64,000 bases of DNA from Palsa-506 sp963836355 (GCA_963836355.1 CAWIJO010000006.1:124001-188000), one strand, 5' to 3'. Positions 8,519 through 16,871 are shown, counted from the first letter of the stretch. Notes: generated by a model from the sequence alone, not told the origin. Program-made: numbers and translations.

Positions 8519-8570
8519 TGCGAGGCCGGCCGCGCCATGCCGCGGGACGGCTGCTGCCTGTCCCGCCGCG

Positions 8571-8927
8571 TCAGTGGTACGGGCGGTGCGGGATGGGGGC
8601 GTCGTTGAGCTGCTGGTCGATGTCGACAAGAATCGCGTCGCCCTCGATTTTGCAGGCGTATACGGGCAGCGGGGGCACCACGGGAATGCCTACCGACTCG
8701 CCGGTGGTCAGGTCGAATCGTGAGTTATGCGATGCGCAGACCAGGGTGTCGTCGTCCTGCACGGTGCCCTCGTGCAGGGGCTGCTGCTGATGAGTGCAGG
8801 TGTTGTGCACCGCACGGACGTCGTCGTCGTCCAGGCGCACCAGGCAGATCGGCTCTCGCAGCTCCTCGACGAACAGGGTTTCGCCAGGCTCCAGGTCGTC
8901 GAGGTTGGCAACGATGACAAAGGCCAT
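8571..8927 (-). CDS. Rieske-type [2Fe-2S] ferredoxin-like protein
   Basis: A 118-residue single-domain Rieske protein. The cluster ligands are visible: CTH in NTCTHQQQPLHEG (Cys44, His46) and CASH in LVCASHNSRFD (Cys64, His67). There is no signal peptide, so it is a cytoplasmic electron carrier, probably for an oxygenase or reductase. ATG 8927 has GAAGGA about 8 bases upstream. It starts only 2 bases after the stop of the longer Rieske gene (8930-9919), so the two are co-transcribed and probably translationally coupled. The partner oxygenase is not encoded next to it. Confidence 0.88.
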   Translation of the reverse strand: MAFVIVANLDDLEPGETLFVEELREPICLVRLDDDDVRAVHNTCTHQQQPLHEGTVQDDDTLVCASHNSRFDLTTGESVGIPVVPPLPVYACKIEGDAILVDIDQQLNDAPIPHRPYH

Positions 8928-8929
8928 GA

Positions 8930-9919
8930 CTATTTCCTTCCGTTGACGGGTCGGCGGGGGGCGGGCTGGTTACCACGCACCTCGATCCAGCCGTTGCGGA
9001 CCCGGGTACGTATCACCGGTTGCGGCTGATGTGACGGGCCACGGCTGACGGAGCCGTCGGCCAGGCAGTACTGCGATCCGTGCAGCGGGCAGGTCACGGT
9101 CAGGCCCTCGACAGTGCCGCGGCTGAGCAGGCCAGCGGCGTGGCTGCATAGGTTGTCGAGCGCGTGGAGGGTTCCGTCGTGCCGGTACAGCAGGATCTGC
9201 CGTCCATCGGCCTGCACGCCGGTGGGCACGTCGTCCGGCAGCTCGGCCTTCTCGATCACCCGGACCCAGCGCCGCGGCCCGTCGGCCCCCGCCACCCGGC
9301 TGACCATCACCGCCTTGGCGAACACCAGGTGGCCACCGAGGTAGGCGGCGGCGCCGGTGACGCCCAGGCTGGCCGCGCCCAGCCCTTGGGCTGGGCGCCG
9401 GTAACCGGCCAGCCGGGCCGCTAGCGACATGCCTTGCAGCCCGAGGGCCGCCGTATTGAGCACCCCGTGGAACAAGCCGAGCCGACGATCCTCGTCGTCG
9501 CTGACGGTCCAGTCGACCACACCGGTTGCCGCGGTCGCGACCGCGGCCGCGATGCCGGCCGCGCTGAACAGGCCCGCCGGGCCGAGCCCGCGCCCGGGGG
9601 CGGGATCGCGGTCGGTGACGTCCAGGATCAGGGCGCCCGCCCACAGCCCGATCGGTAGGTCGCTGAGGGCCGGATGCAGCGGGTGACCGAGCCACCGGCC
9701 GCCGTGCATCAGCTCAAGGACCGGGTTGCCCTGGTGCCTTTCGCGCCACGGCCCGAGCGCGGCGGTCAGCCAGTCGTTCAGCGTGCGGATCCAGCCCCAG
9801 CCGTCGATGAGCGCGACCACGTCATGATGCCAGTTCTGCACCTGGGCCACCGCGACCGCTGGCCCGGCGGGCTGGGAGGCTGGCGCTGAGCCGCCGGCCT
9901 GGCCGGTGCCTGCTGACAT
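8930..9919 (-). CDS. DUF2231 membrane domain fused to a Rieske domain
   Basis: About 329 residues from ATG 9919, supported by GGAGG 8 bases upstream; a longer frame to 10042 lacks this. The N-terminal half is a DUF2231-type membrane unit: LGHPLHPALSDLPIGLWAGA, then hydrophobic helices LFSAAGIAAAVATAATGVV and later AYLGGHLVF. The C-terminal 100 residues are a Rieske domain with CSHAAGLLSRG and CPLHGSQYC, supplying two Cys and two His. The protein probably holds a [2Fe-2S] centre at the inner membrane face. DUF2231-Rieske fusions are known in actinobacteria but their electron partners are not established. First gene of the two-gene Rieske operon. Confidence 0.85.
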   Translation of the reverse strand: MSAGTGQAGGSAPASQPAGPAVAVAQVQNWHHDVVALIDGWGWIRTLNDWLTAALGPWRERHQGNPVLELMHGGRWLGHPLHPALSDLPIGLWAGALILDVTDRDPAPGRGLGPAGLFSAAGIAAAVATAATGVVDWTVSDDEDRRLGLFHGVLNTAALGLQGMSLAARLAGYRRPAQGLGAASLGVTGAAAYLGGHLVFAKAVMVSRVAGADGPRRWVRVIEKAELPDDVPTGVQADGRQILLYRHDGTLHALDNLCSHAAGLLSRGTVEGLTVTCPLHGSQYCLADGSVSRGPSHQPQPVIRTRVRNGWIEVRGNQPAPRRPVNGRK

Positions 9920-10073
9920 GAAGTCCTCCGCGGTGACATCAGCGCGTGCACGATCCGGGCGGATCCTCCCACGGCGCCAGCCCGTTGCGCGGGCTGTTAA
10001 CGGACGGCACCGTTGCGCGGAGCGTACCCCGTCCAGCCCCATACTCCTGTTCCATGCTGAGACACCCGGCTCG

Positions 10074-10403
10074 TCATGGCACCGAGGAAGGTGCAGGCGA
10101 AACCACCGCGGGCCTGAAGCCCTTGACGACTAGCCAGATGCCCAGCGAGAACTCCCAGGCGGCGATGGGAATCGTGGCGATCGCTGAGACCGAGGAGACC
10201 TGGTCATAGGCGCCGAAGAGCACCGCGATTGCGGAGCCGAGGAGCAGGGAAGCTCCGATGAGACCCATCAGGGGGATCGCGCGGGGCACTAGTCGGGACC
10301 GATACAGCAGGGTGCCCAGCAGCAGGGCGTTGACCGCAACGCGCCGGGAGCGCTCCGGGGAGTGAAGGGTTAGCAAGGGCGCATCAGGGCCATGCTCAGC
10401 CAC
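10074..10403 (-). pseudogene. DUF4386-like membrane protein, C-terminal fragment
   Basis: About 109 codons, with hydrophobic segments LMGLIGASLLLGSAIAVLFG and SAIATIPIAAWEFSLGIWLV. The block NALLLGTLLYRSRLVPRAIPLMG followed by a final helix and VVKGF resembles the C-terminal part of DUF4386 integral membrane proteins, which normally have about 220 residues. The first 20 residues do not fit the family, and the N-terminal helices are missing because the frame runs straight into a regulator remnant. It is probably non-functional. Confidence 0.55.
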
Positions 10404-10437
10404 CCGACGAGGGTACGGCTGACCCTCCTAACTGGCG

Positions 10438-10644
10438 TTACGCGCCCTCGGCCGCATAGTCGTCCAGCACCAGCACGGCGCCTCTCTCGAGTGCGCCCAG
10501 GTCGTTGAGCAGCACTGTCGACTTCCCGAAGCCGACCGGTGCGGAAACGGGCATCAGCTTCGACGTGGTCCCGCGAACGCGGCGGTCGCGCAGTCGCGGA
10601 CGCGAAACCAGATCCCGTGGCGACCTCGGAGGGTAGAACTTCAT
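10438..10644 (-). pseudogene. LuxR/MalT-type (LAL) regulator, internally deleted fragment
   Basis: Begins MKFYPPRSPRDLVSRPRLRD and continues GTTSKLMPVSAPVGFGKST, the N-terminal signature and Walker A motif of large ATP-binding LuxR-family regulators. It then jumps to AVLVLDDYAAEGA, which corresponds to the Walker B region normally about 90 residues further on, and stops. The internal deletion and the loss of the roughly 700 downstream residues, including the HTH domain, leave a 68-codon stump. It sits head-to-tail with the DUF4386 fragment, suggesting one deletion joined both. Confidence 0.68.
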
Positions 10645-10799
10645 CTCGGTCCGGCCGCCTCGGTGCCCGCGTCGCCAGCTGCGACCTGGTCATTTACGGT
10701 CAGGTCGCGCGGCTTGGCCCGCGGGCGAGGCGGCCGGGGATTCCTGCAGTTGAGTCTGGAATCCGCCTGCGCCGGTCATGTGACCGGCTCCGGCGGCCC

Positions 10800-11531
10800 C
10801 TACGCGTAGAGAGAGTCCAGCCAGCTGTTGAGCGCCGCCTCGGCGGCCGCTGCGTCCACGTCGTCGCGGAACACGTGCGCGCTCATCCCGACGACGCTGC
10901 CGAAGTGGTTGCGCCCGAAGAAGCGGTAGAGGCTGTCCTGCGTTCGCACGCCGATGAAATCCGTCGTCACATAGTCGATGATGCCGTCAAGCTGGCCCGC
11001 GCCGCCGAGGTCGGCGTGGACGGCGTCGCCGACCGCGGCACCGTCGCGGATGCCGAGTGCCGCGCGCAGCGGGTCCATGGCGTCCGGCGCTCCCGCCGCC
11101 TCCGGGCCTTCGATCCCCGCCGACGGCTGGCCAACGTAGGTGACCGGACGGCCCTTGAAGTGCTCCAGGTACTGGCCGAGGGTGTGCAGGTAGAAGTCCG
11201 TGTGCCCGTCGATGGCGTCGTACTGGTCCGCCCACTCGTCGGCGAGGATGCCGCTGTGGACGTAGCGCAGGTGCGCGGTCCCGCCGTCTCTCGCCTCGAT
11301 CGTGTAGTCCAGGGCGTTGAAGGTCCCGTCGGGCGACTCCATCCGGATTACCAGCCGGTGTGGCGGATCCCAGGTCTGGACGGGCGCCCCCTCGGGCGGT
11401 GCGGCGCCCGCGGGGATCTCCATCCCGGTCGGGAACTGCCAGGCGGCGGTATCGGCGGTGATCGCAGTCCAGACGTCCTCCGGGGCGGCGGGCAGGTCGA
11501 CCTCGCGGGTGATCTCGAATGCACGGCTCAC
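10800..11531 (-). CDS. SRPBCC (AHSA1-like) domain protein
   Basis: A 243-residue protein with an N-terminal Bet v1/AHSA1-type fold: REVDLPAAPEDVWTAITADTAAW, then PPHRLVIRMESPDG and GTAHLRYVHSGI. The C-terminal 90 residues, after GPEAAGAPDAM, form a second region around YRFFGRNHFGSVVGMSAHVF. Such proteins bind hydrophobic ligands; no enzymatic residue was identified. Its ATG overlaps the stop of the upstream ArsR-type gene by 4 bases (ATGA), the usual layout of ArsR-AHSA1 pairs in actinobacteria. It is expected to be co-expressed and autoregulated through that regulator. Confidence 0.85.
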   Translation of the reverse strand: MSRAFEITREVDLPAAPEDVWTAITADTAAWQFPTGMEIPAGAAPPEGAPVQTWDPPHRLVIRMESPDGTFNALDYTIEARDGGTAHLRYVHSGILADEWADQYDAIDGHTDFYLHTLGQYLEHFKGRPVTYVGQPSAGIEGPEAAGAPDAMDPLRAALGIRDGAAVGDAVHADLGGAGQLDGIIDYVTTDFIGVRTQDSLYRFFGRNHFGSVVGMSAHVFRDDVDAAAAEAALNSWLDSLYA

Positions 11532-12121
11532 GACTGGGCCTCCTTGGTGATCTTGGGATGGAGTGCGACGACGAGCCGGTGATCGCGACCGGCGGCGGCG
11601 TTCTCATCGTGGTAGCGGGCGACCAGCCCGTTCACGGCCGCGGCCAGCTCGACGGCGAATGCCGCGCGGTCCTTGGCGGACGCGAAGCGCACCTCGCTGT
11701 CGATGCCGAGGGTCGCCACCGGCTGGCCCGCCGCGCTCGACCGGGTGATCAGTTCGCCGACCTCGCGGACCAGCCGCCCGGCGACCGCGAGCAGCCAGCG
11801 CGCCGAGCGCTGGTCCGGCTCGCGCGACGGATCCGGCGCGACCGCTGACAGCGCGGTCGGCGAGATCACGTAGGACGCGGCGGTGGCCTGGAGCACGCGC
11901 TCGGTGCAGTTGCCCTTGCGTCGCTCCTCAACGAGCTCCACCAGGCCATGACGCTCGAGCGCGCGCAGGTGGTAGTTCGCCTGCTGGCGGGTGAGCCCGA
12001 CGCGCGCCGCGAGGGTGCTGGCCGACCCGGGCTCGGCCAGCCCGGCGAGCAGGCGGGCACGGATCGGATCCAGCGAGGCCTCGGCGGCGGCGGGATCGTC
12101 GATCACGGTGACGTCGTGCAC
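11528..12121 (-). CDS. ArsR-type winged-helix transcriptional regulator
   Basis: About 197 residues from GTG 12121, with GAGAAG 8 bases upstream. Residues about 15-70 form a winged helix: IRARLLAGLAEPGSASTLAA, RVGLTRQQANYHLRALERHG and LVELVEERRKGNCTERVLQA. No metal-binding Cys cluster is seen, so it is a DNA-binding repressor of the ArsR/helix_turn_helix_20 kind rather than a metal sensor. The C-terminal half (SARWLLAVAGRLVREVGELI onward) may bind a ligand. It forms an operon with the SRPBCC gene and probably binds the inverted repeat in the AT-rich divergent promoter at 12137-12174. Confidence 0.85.
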   Translation of the reverse strand: MHDVTVIDDPAAAEASLDPIRARLLAGLAEPGSASTLAARVGLTRQQANYHLRALERHGLVELVEERRKGNCTERVLQATAASYVISPTALSAVAPDPSREPDQRSARWLLAVAGRLVREVGELITRSSAAGQPVATLGIDSEVRFASAKDRAAFAVELAAAVNGLVARYHDENAAAGRDHRLVVALHPKITKEAQS

Positions 12122-12136
12122 AGCTGCATCTTCTCG

Positions 12137-12180
12137 CCGACAATTATATTTGTCAAGCATATTTATCTTGTCGGTATACG
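12137..12180. promoter_or_regulatory. Divergent AT-rich promoter with inverted-repeat operator
   Basis: In otherwise GC-rich DNA this island carries CCGACAA (12137-12143) and its complement TTGTCGG (12168-12174), 24 bases apart. Inside are the hexamers TTGTCA (12150-12155) and, rightward, TATACG (12175-12180). It lies directly between the ArsR-type gene and the divergent oxygenase gene, so it is a likely operator and promoter for one or both. Exact -10/-35 assignments are uncertain. Confidence 0.55.
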
Positions 12181-12287
12181 GCGCCGACGCCGATGGCCGT
12201 TCCCAACCCGCTGCCTGCGCGGGTGCGACGTACGATGGCTGGATCGCTACCGCCGCGGCTTTACGGCGGCGACATCGGAGCCCGCTC

Positions 12288-13253
12288 ATGCAATCGTCAG
12301 TTCCCGTGATCGACCTCACGCCCTGGCTCAGCGGAGACGAGATGGCCCGCGCTGCCGTTGCCGCCAGGGTCGACGCGGCCTTGCAGAGCGTGGGCTTCTT
12401 CCTGGTCAAAGGCCATGGCGTGCCAGGCGAATTGCGCGCGGATGTACGTGCCGGGGCCCGGACGTTCTTCGCGCTGCCACGCGAGACCAAGCAGCGTTAT
12501 GCCGTTACCGTCGGCGGCCGGGGCTGGCTGCCGCCCGGCGTCGAGGCGAACGGCTACGCCGAGGGCACGGCGACTCCGCCGGATCTGAAGGAGTCATTCG
12601 CAGTCGGCGCCGACCGGCCTACCGGCGACCCTGACGTCGACGGGTACTGGTTCCAGCCCAATGCCTACCCGGCCGAGGTGCCGGCGCTGAAGCCTGCTGT
12701 CGTCGTCTACCTGGCTCGCATGCGCGCGCTAGCGGACGAGTTGCTCGTACTGTGCGCGGCGGCGCTGGCCCTGGACAGCGACTTCTGCACCCGGCACACC
12801 GGGCATGCCACGCACACGATGAAAATCAACTGGTACCCGCCGATGACGATTTCCGGCCAGCCGGAACCCGGCCAGTTCCGGATCGGCCCGCATACGGACT
12901 TCGGCACCGTCACCATCTTGGACCGTGAGCCGGGCCGGGGCGGCCTGCAAGTGTGGACCGAGCAGGACGGCTGGCAGTACGCGCCCTGCGATTCCGGCGC
13001 CTTCACCATCAACACCGGTGACCTGCTCGCCCGCTGGAGCGGCGGCCGGTGGAAGTCCAACCGGCACCGCGTGCTCCCGCCGCAGGCCGAGGCGCCGGAG
13101 GAGGACCTCGTCTCGCTGGTCTACTTCTACGAGGCCGACCACGACGCGGTGATCGAGTCGCTGCAGCCGCCGATCGGCAAGCCCAACGACTATGCGCCGG
13201 TCGTATCAGCGCAGTTCCTGAAGGAACGACTGGACGCGATCACGGTAAGTTAG
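12288..13253 (+). CDS. 2-oxoglutarate/Fe(II)-type oxygenase, isopenicillin N synthase family
   Basis: A 321-residue protein with the DIOX_N region (VPVIDLTPWLSGDEMARA, VGFFLVKGHGVP) and a C-terminal 2OG-Fe(II) domain. Iron ligands are His202 and Asp204 in IGPHTDFGTVTIL and His260 in SNRHRVLPP. The Arg-x-Ser pair that usually binds the co-substrate carboxylate is not obvious (DLVSLVYFYE), so co-substrate use may differ. ATG 12288 has GGAG about 8 bases upstream. It diverges from the ArsR-SRPBCC operon across a shared AT-rich promoter. The substrate is unknown. Confidence 0.86.
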   Translation: MQSSVPVIDLTPWLSGDEMARAAVAARVDAALQSVGFFLVKGHGVPGELRADVRAGARTFFALPRETKQRYAVTVGGRGWLPPGVEANGYAEGTATPPDLKESFAVGADRPTGDPDVDGYWFQPNAYPAEVPALKPAVVVYLARMRALADELLVLCAAALALDSDFCTRHTGHATHTMKINWYPPMTISGQPEPGQFRIGPHTDFGTVTILDREPGRGGLQVWTEQDGWQYAPCDSGAFTINTGDLLARWSGGRWKSNRHRVLPPQAEAPEEDLVSLVYFYEADHDAVIESLQPPIGKPNDYAPVVSAQFLKERLDAITVS

Positions 13254-13256
13254 CTG

Positions 13257-13705
13257 TCAGCTTGGCGCCGTGGCCCGGCAGGCGATAGTCGATGCCGAAC
13301 CTGGCGACGCCCGCCCAGCCCTTTCCCGGCCAGAACCTCGACCCAGAATCGGATCCCGGTCAGGCGTTGGTTCTCTTCCGTCTCTCAGAGCTCGCGGAGG
13401 CCTTCCTCGCCGCCGTCAGCCGCTGCGTGCAGCACCTCATTGATCTGGGCATAACGGCTCGCCACGCCGGTGAGGTGCTGAGCCAGGAGTTCCACCGCCC
13501 GGCGCTGGTCGGGTTCGGCCCGGCCGGTTAGCGACCGGGACGGGCTCGTCGTCGCCTGCGATGGCCAGGTCGCGAACGGCGCGCAGCACTAACTGCCTGT
13601 TGCCCACGGCGCTGAACACCGTTGGCGGAGAACGTCTGGATCGACGTCAGCGCGCGGCGTGCCCGCGCTCGCCGCAACTGCGCCGCCTCGATGATCGCCA
13701 TGCGA
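13257..13705 (-). pseudogene. TetR-family regulator, frameshifted remnant
   Basis: Leftward, fragments of one TetR protein appear in different frames: IIEAAQL and TSIQTFSA (about 13630-13700), then FSAVGNRQLVLRAVRDLAIAG with DDEPVPVANR (about 13530-13620), then AEPDQRRAVELLAQHLTGVA and SRYAQINEVLHAAADGGEEG (about 13395-13525). After a TGA where Trp is expected, the reading ends with ETEENQRLTGIRFWVEVLAG. This is the HTH-plus-ligand-domain order of TetR regulators of about 190-200 residues. At least two frame changes and one stop make it non-functional. No other gene lies in 13254-13796. Confidence 0.7.
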
Positions 13706-13796
13706 TGAAGACAAGTCATCCCATGTTGGCAGCCATCGCCGGCCATGCCTGCACGGTCTTGCAGACCGGTAGCAGGACCGGGTAACGCCTCATCGA

Positions 13797-14222
13797 TCAG
13801 CCGGCTGATCCGCTCGAGGGTGGTGGCCCGGTCTGGCGGCGAGCCGCCAGCTGCGTGCGCTCGGCCGGGCTGAACGGGACCGGCTTGCGCTGGCCGGCAT
13901 CCCAGCGAACCGTGACGACGCGCGCCTCGGCCGCCGCCTCGCCTGCTGGCGTAAGGATCGCTTCGCGAGTCGTCAGGCTCGTTGTGCCCAGCCGCTCGAG
14001 CGCTATTCGCACCATCACCCGCCGGTCCGCGTAGCGGACCTCCGCATGCAGGTCAATTTCTATCCGGGCAACCACGTAGAGCGGGTCACCGCCAAGCGCC
14101 TGCGTGAAAAAGGCGTCCCGGCCCTCCTCAAGGTAGGTCAGGAACACCGCGTGGTTGACATGACCCAAAGCGTCCACGTCACGCCACCTGACGCCGACCG
14201 GGTGCTCAAAGACCGCGCCCAT
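13797..14222 (-). CDS. Acyl-CoA thioesterase, hotdog fold (4HBT)
   Basis: About 141 residues. The YbgC/FcbC-type signature is visible: VRWRDVDALGHVNHAVFLTYLEEGRDAF, with the catalytic-type Asp and HVNHAVF. It hydrolyses acyl-CoA thioesters; chain length cannot be predicted. ATG 14222 is preferred over an in-frame TTG at 14231. It begins 13 bases after the stop of the CBS-domain gene (14236), so the two are likely one transcript. The C-terminus is basic and Pro-rich (ARRQTGPPPSSGSAG). Confidence 0.85.
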   Translation of the reverse strand: MGAVFEHPVGVRWRDVDALGHVNHAVFLTYLEEGRDAFFTQALGGDPLYVVARIEIDLHAEVRYADRRVMVRIALERLGTTSLTTREAILTPAGEAAAEARVVTVRWDAGQRKPVPFSPAERTQLAARRQTGPPPSSGSAG

Positions 14223-14235
14223 GTGGCGCAATGCG

Positions 14236-14670
14236 TCAGCGGGTACCGGTGATGTAGTCGGTCAGTGCCGCTCGTTCGGTTTCGAGGTCGTCGATGCGGT
14301 TCTTCACTACGTCGCCGATGCTCACGATTCCCCGCAAGCCGCCGTCGACCACGACCGGCGCGTGCCGGACTCGGTGCTCAGTCATGATGCGCATGACCTC
14401 CTCGACCGGGGTCTGCGGCGTAACCGTGCGCACCTCGGCTGTGTAGATGGCCGTGATCGCCTCCGACATCACCGCGGCGCCCCGCTCGGCCAGTGCCCGG
14501 ACGATGTCCCGCTCACTGACGATTCCGTCGACCGACGTGCCGTTGCGAGAGACTACGACAGCACCGATTCGGTGCTCGGCGAGCACCGTGAGAAGCTGCC
14601 GTACGTCCGTGTCCGGGGTGACCGTGACGACTTGCCCGCCCTTGACGCGAAGTACGTCGCTGATACGCAT
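14236..14670 (-). CDS. Two-CBS-domain protein
   Basis: A 144-residue protein made of two CBS motifs: residues about 1-60 (VVTVTPDTDVRQLLTVLAEH, GIVSERDIVRALA) and 75-135 (VRTVTPQTPVEEVMRIMTEH, GIVSIGDVVKNRI). CBS pairs bind adenine nucleotides such as AMP, ATP or NAD and signal energy state. Related stand-alone CBS proteins belong to the mycobacterial DosR regulon (hypoxic response protein 1 type). No DosR-like box was found directly upstream here. The start is supported by GGGAGG 6 bases upstream. Probably co-transcribed with the thioesterase. Confidence 0.9.
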   Translation of the reverse strand: MRISDVLRVKGGQVVTVTPDTDVRQLLTVLAEHRIGAVVVSRNGTSVDGIVSERDIVRALAERGAAVMSEAITAIYTAEVRTVTPQTPVEEVMRIMTEHRVRHAPVVVDGGLRGIVSIGDVVKNRIDDLETERAALTDYITGTR

Positions 14671-14834
14671 CTGGTCCTCCCAGGCACTGGTGCGGAACTG
14701 ATGGTGTGCCTACCGGCCCCCCCAGGCTATTACTTCTACCCGCGGTTGCCGGCTGAGATGATCGGCGGCGGATCCCGGGACATTGGCCGACCGGGATTCG
14801 GGTTCCGGCCGCTGCAGGCGCCGGCTACCGGGCA

Positions 14835-15293
14835 CTAGCCCGCCTCGACCAGCCTGGCGAGATTTGCCAGCGCCATCCGGGTGCCCGTCTCGTTGTCGGC
14901 GACGGCCACCTTGTCGGGAATTCCTTCGTGCACGACGAGGACATCAGTGCCGCCGGCTGCGTCGGCAAGCGTTGTGGTCATGGTCATCTGGCCGCGAAGT
15001 TCAGGATCGGCTGTCTCGAACTCAAGCACTTCGACCACCTGCTCGTCCGGCACAAGCCGCACGAAGTGACCATGGTAGGTGTCGGTGCGCGGTGCTGACT
15101 TGCCGGTTCCGGCCGGCGCATCGTAGCTGAGCGAGACCCGGAACGAGCCGCCTTCGCGGGCGTCGAACTCATGCACGCGGCTGCGCATGCCGGCCGGCAC
15201 CCGCCACTTCGCGATCGCGCCCGCATCCAGGAGCGCCCGGTAGACAGCCGAACGCGGTGCGCTCATGTGACGAGAGACCTGGGTCGAATACAC
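14835..15293 (-). CDS. SRPBCC (AHSA1-like) family protein
   Basis: A 152-residue, single-domain Bet v1-like protein: STQVSRHMSAPRSAVYRALL, VHEFDAREGGSFRVSLSY, LVPDEQVVEVLEFET and a C-terminal helix GTRMALANLARLVEAG. It likely binds a hydrophobic ligand; no catalytic assignment is possible. GTG 15293 is the start; no strong ribosome site is visible. It is transcribed toward the CBS gene and separated from it by about 165 bases, so it is probably its own unit. Confidence 0.85.
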   Translation of the reverse strand: MYSTQVSRHMSAPRSAVYRALLDAGAIAKWRVPAGMRSRVHEFDAREGGSFRVSLSYDAPAGTGKSAPRTDTYHGHFVRLVPDEQVVEVLEFETADPELRGQMTMTTTLADAAGGTDVLVVHEGIPDKVAVADNETGTRMALANLARLVEAG

Positions 15294-15398
15294 GGATTCA
15301 TGCTACGGCCCGGGGTGCCTGGGCCTTCAGTCAGCGGCGCGCCTGGACCTCGTCGAGCCAGACCGGCGGCTAGCGGCCGTTAAATGAAGCATGAAATA

Positions 15399-15425
15399 GT
15401 CGGACGCGGGGATATGCCGTCCGAC
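15399..15425. promoter_or_regulatory. Inverted repeat upstream of the cNMP-kinase gene
   Basis: GTCGGACG (15399-15406) and its exact complement CGTCCGAC (15418-15425) are separated by 11 bases, about 52 bases before the kinase start. It may be an operator or an mRNA hairpin; there is no T-tract to suggest a terminator. Confidence 0.4.
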
Positions 15426-15476
15426 GTTCCGAGCCGGGTGGCAGCTTGAATCGCATGCTTTCCCACCGGGGGCGCC

Positions 15477-16871
15477 TTGATCAACGTTGACGAGATTCGC
15501 CCGCTTAGCCTGTTCGACGGCCTAACCGACAAGCAGCTAACGGAACTAGTCGAGGGCAGCACTGAGGTTCGCGTCGAGCCCGGCGTCGAGCTGTTCCGCG
15601 AGGGCGAGCACGCCGACTACTGGTGGGTGCTGCTCGACGGTGCTATCGACCTCGTGCGCCACGTCGGCCACGAGGACACCGTGGTCGGGAAGATGGACGT
15701 GCCAGGCCGCTGGGCTGGCGGCTTCCGCGCCTGGGACGAGCACGGCGTCTATCTCGCCACCGGCCGGGGTGCAACAGACGGGCGGGTGCTCCGGGTGTCG
15801 GCCGAGGTGCTGCGGCAGTGGTTCAACGCGTGGTTCCCGTTCGGCAGGCACCTTATTGAGGGCCTGTACCGCACCGCACGCTCCATCGAGTCGACGGCCC
15901 GGCAGCGCCAGTCCCTGGTCACCCTCGGCACGCTCGCGGCCGGCTTCGCGCATGAAATCAACAACCCGGCAGCTGCCGCCGCCCGGGCGGCGGACGCCCT
16001 TGAGACCGAGTGCCAGACGCTGCTCTCGTCCCTTGGACAGCTCGCCCATGCCGAGATCTCTGCCCGGCAGTTCTCCGCACTCGACGCGTTGCGCCGTGAG
16101 ATCGAGCCGCAGGCGGCGGTCCAGGATCCGCTGGAGCTGGCCGATCATGAGGAAGCCTTGTCGTCGTGGCTTGCCCGCCACGGCATCGCTCACGATTGGA
16201 TGATCGCCCCGCCGCTTGCCGCCGCAGGGGTCGACCTCGACTGGTGCGAGCGGGCGGCGGTCGCGCTGGCTGGATCGTCTTTGCAGCCGGGGCTGGAGTG
16301 GGTGGCGAGCACGTTCTCCGTTGCCACGCTGCTATCAGAGATGAAGGAGTCGAGCCGGCGCATCTCCGGGCTCGTTGCGGCCATTAAGTCCTATTCGCAG
16401 ATGGACCGCGCTTCGATGCAGCACATCAACGTGACGGACGGCCTGGAGAGCACCCTGGTGATGCTCGGGCACAAGTTCCGCGATGGTGTCACGATCGTGC
16501 GTGACTACAGTGCGGACGTGCCCCGGATCGACGCCTACCCCGGCGAGCTCAACCAGGTATGGACCAACCTTATCGACAACGCGGTCGACGCAATGGACGG
16601 CGTGGGCACGCTCCGGGTGGCCGCGCGGGCTGAGGGAGGCGACGTCCTCATTGAGATCGGTGATACCGGCCCGGGTATGCCGCCCCAGGTGGTGGCGCGC
16701 GCTTTCGAGGTCTTTTACACGACCAAGGAAGTTGGCAAAGGCACTGGCCTCGGCCTCGACGTCGCACAGCGCATTGTGGTTGAGCGGCACGGAGGCACGA
16801 TCACCATCGATTCCCGGCCGGGGGAGACGGTGCTATCCGTGCGCATCCCGGTCCGGCCGCGTAGATCCTAG
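15477..16871 (+). CDS. Sensor histidine kinase with N-terminal cyclic-nucleotide-binding domain
   Basis: A 464-residue soluble kinase. Residues about 8-120 form a cNMP-binding-like beta barrel (LFDGLTDKQLTELVEGSTEV, GVELFREGEHADYWWVLLDG). The phosphoacceptor is His159 in LAAGFAHEINNPAAAA. The ATPase region has the N-box ELNQVWTNLIDNAVDAM, G1 DTGPGMPPQVV and G2 GTGLGLDVAQRIV. No membrane helix is present. Start is TTG 15477 after a GGGGG stretch. No response regulator is adjacent, so it is an orphan. CRP-domain kinases of this kind are known in bacteria, with signals seldom identified. Confidence 0.88.
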   Translation: MINVDEIRPLSLFDGLTDKQLTELVEGSTEVRVEPGVELFREGEHADYWWVLLDGAIDLVRHVGHEDTVVGKMDVPGRWAGGFRAWDEHGVYLATGRGATDGRVLRVSAEVLRQWFNAWFPFGRHLIEGLYRTARSIESTARQRQSLVTLGTLAAGFAHEINNPAAAAARAADALETECQTLLSSLGQLAHAEISARQFSALDALRREIEPQAAVQDPLELADHEEALSSWLARHGIAHDWMIAPPLAAAGVDLDWCERAAVALAGSSLQPGLEWVASTFSVATLLSEMKESSRRISGLVAAIKSYSQMDRASMQHINVTDGLESTLVMLGHKFRDGVTIVRDYSADVPRIDAYPGELNQVWTNLIDNAVDAMDGVGTLRVAARAEGGDVLIEIGDTGPGMPPQVVARAFEVFYTTKEVGKGTGLGLDVAQRIVVERHGGTITIDSRPGETVLSVRIPVRPRRS

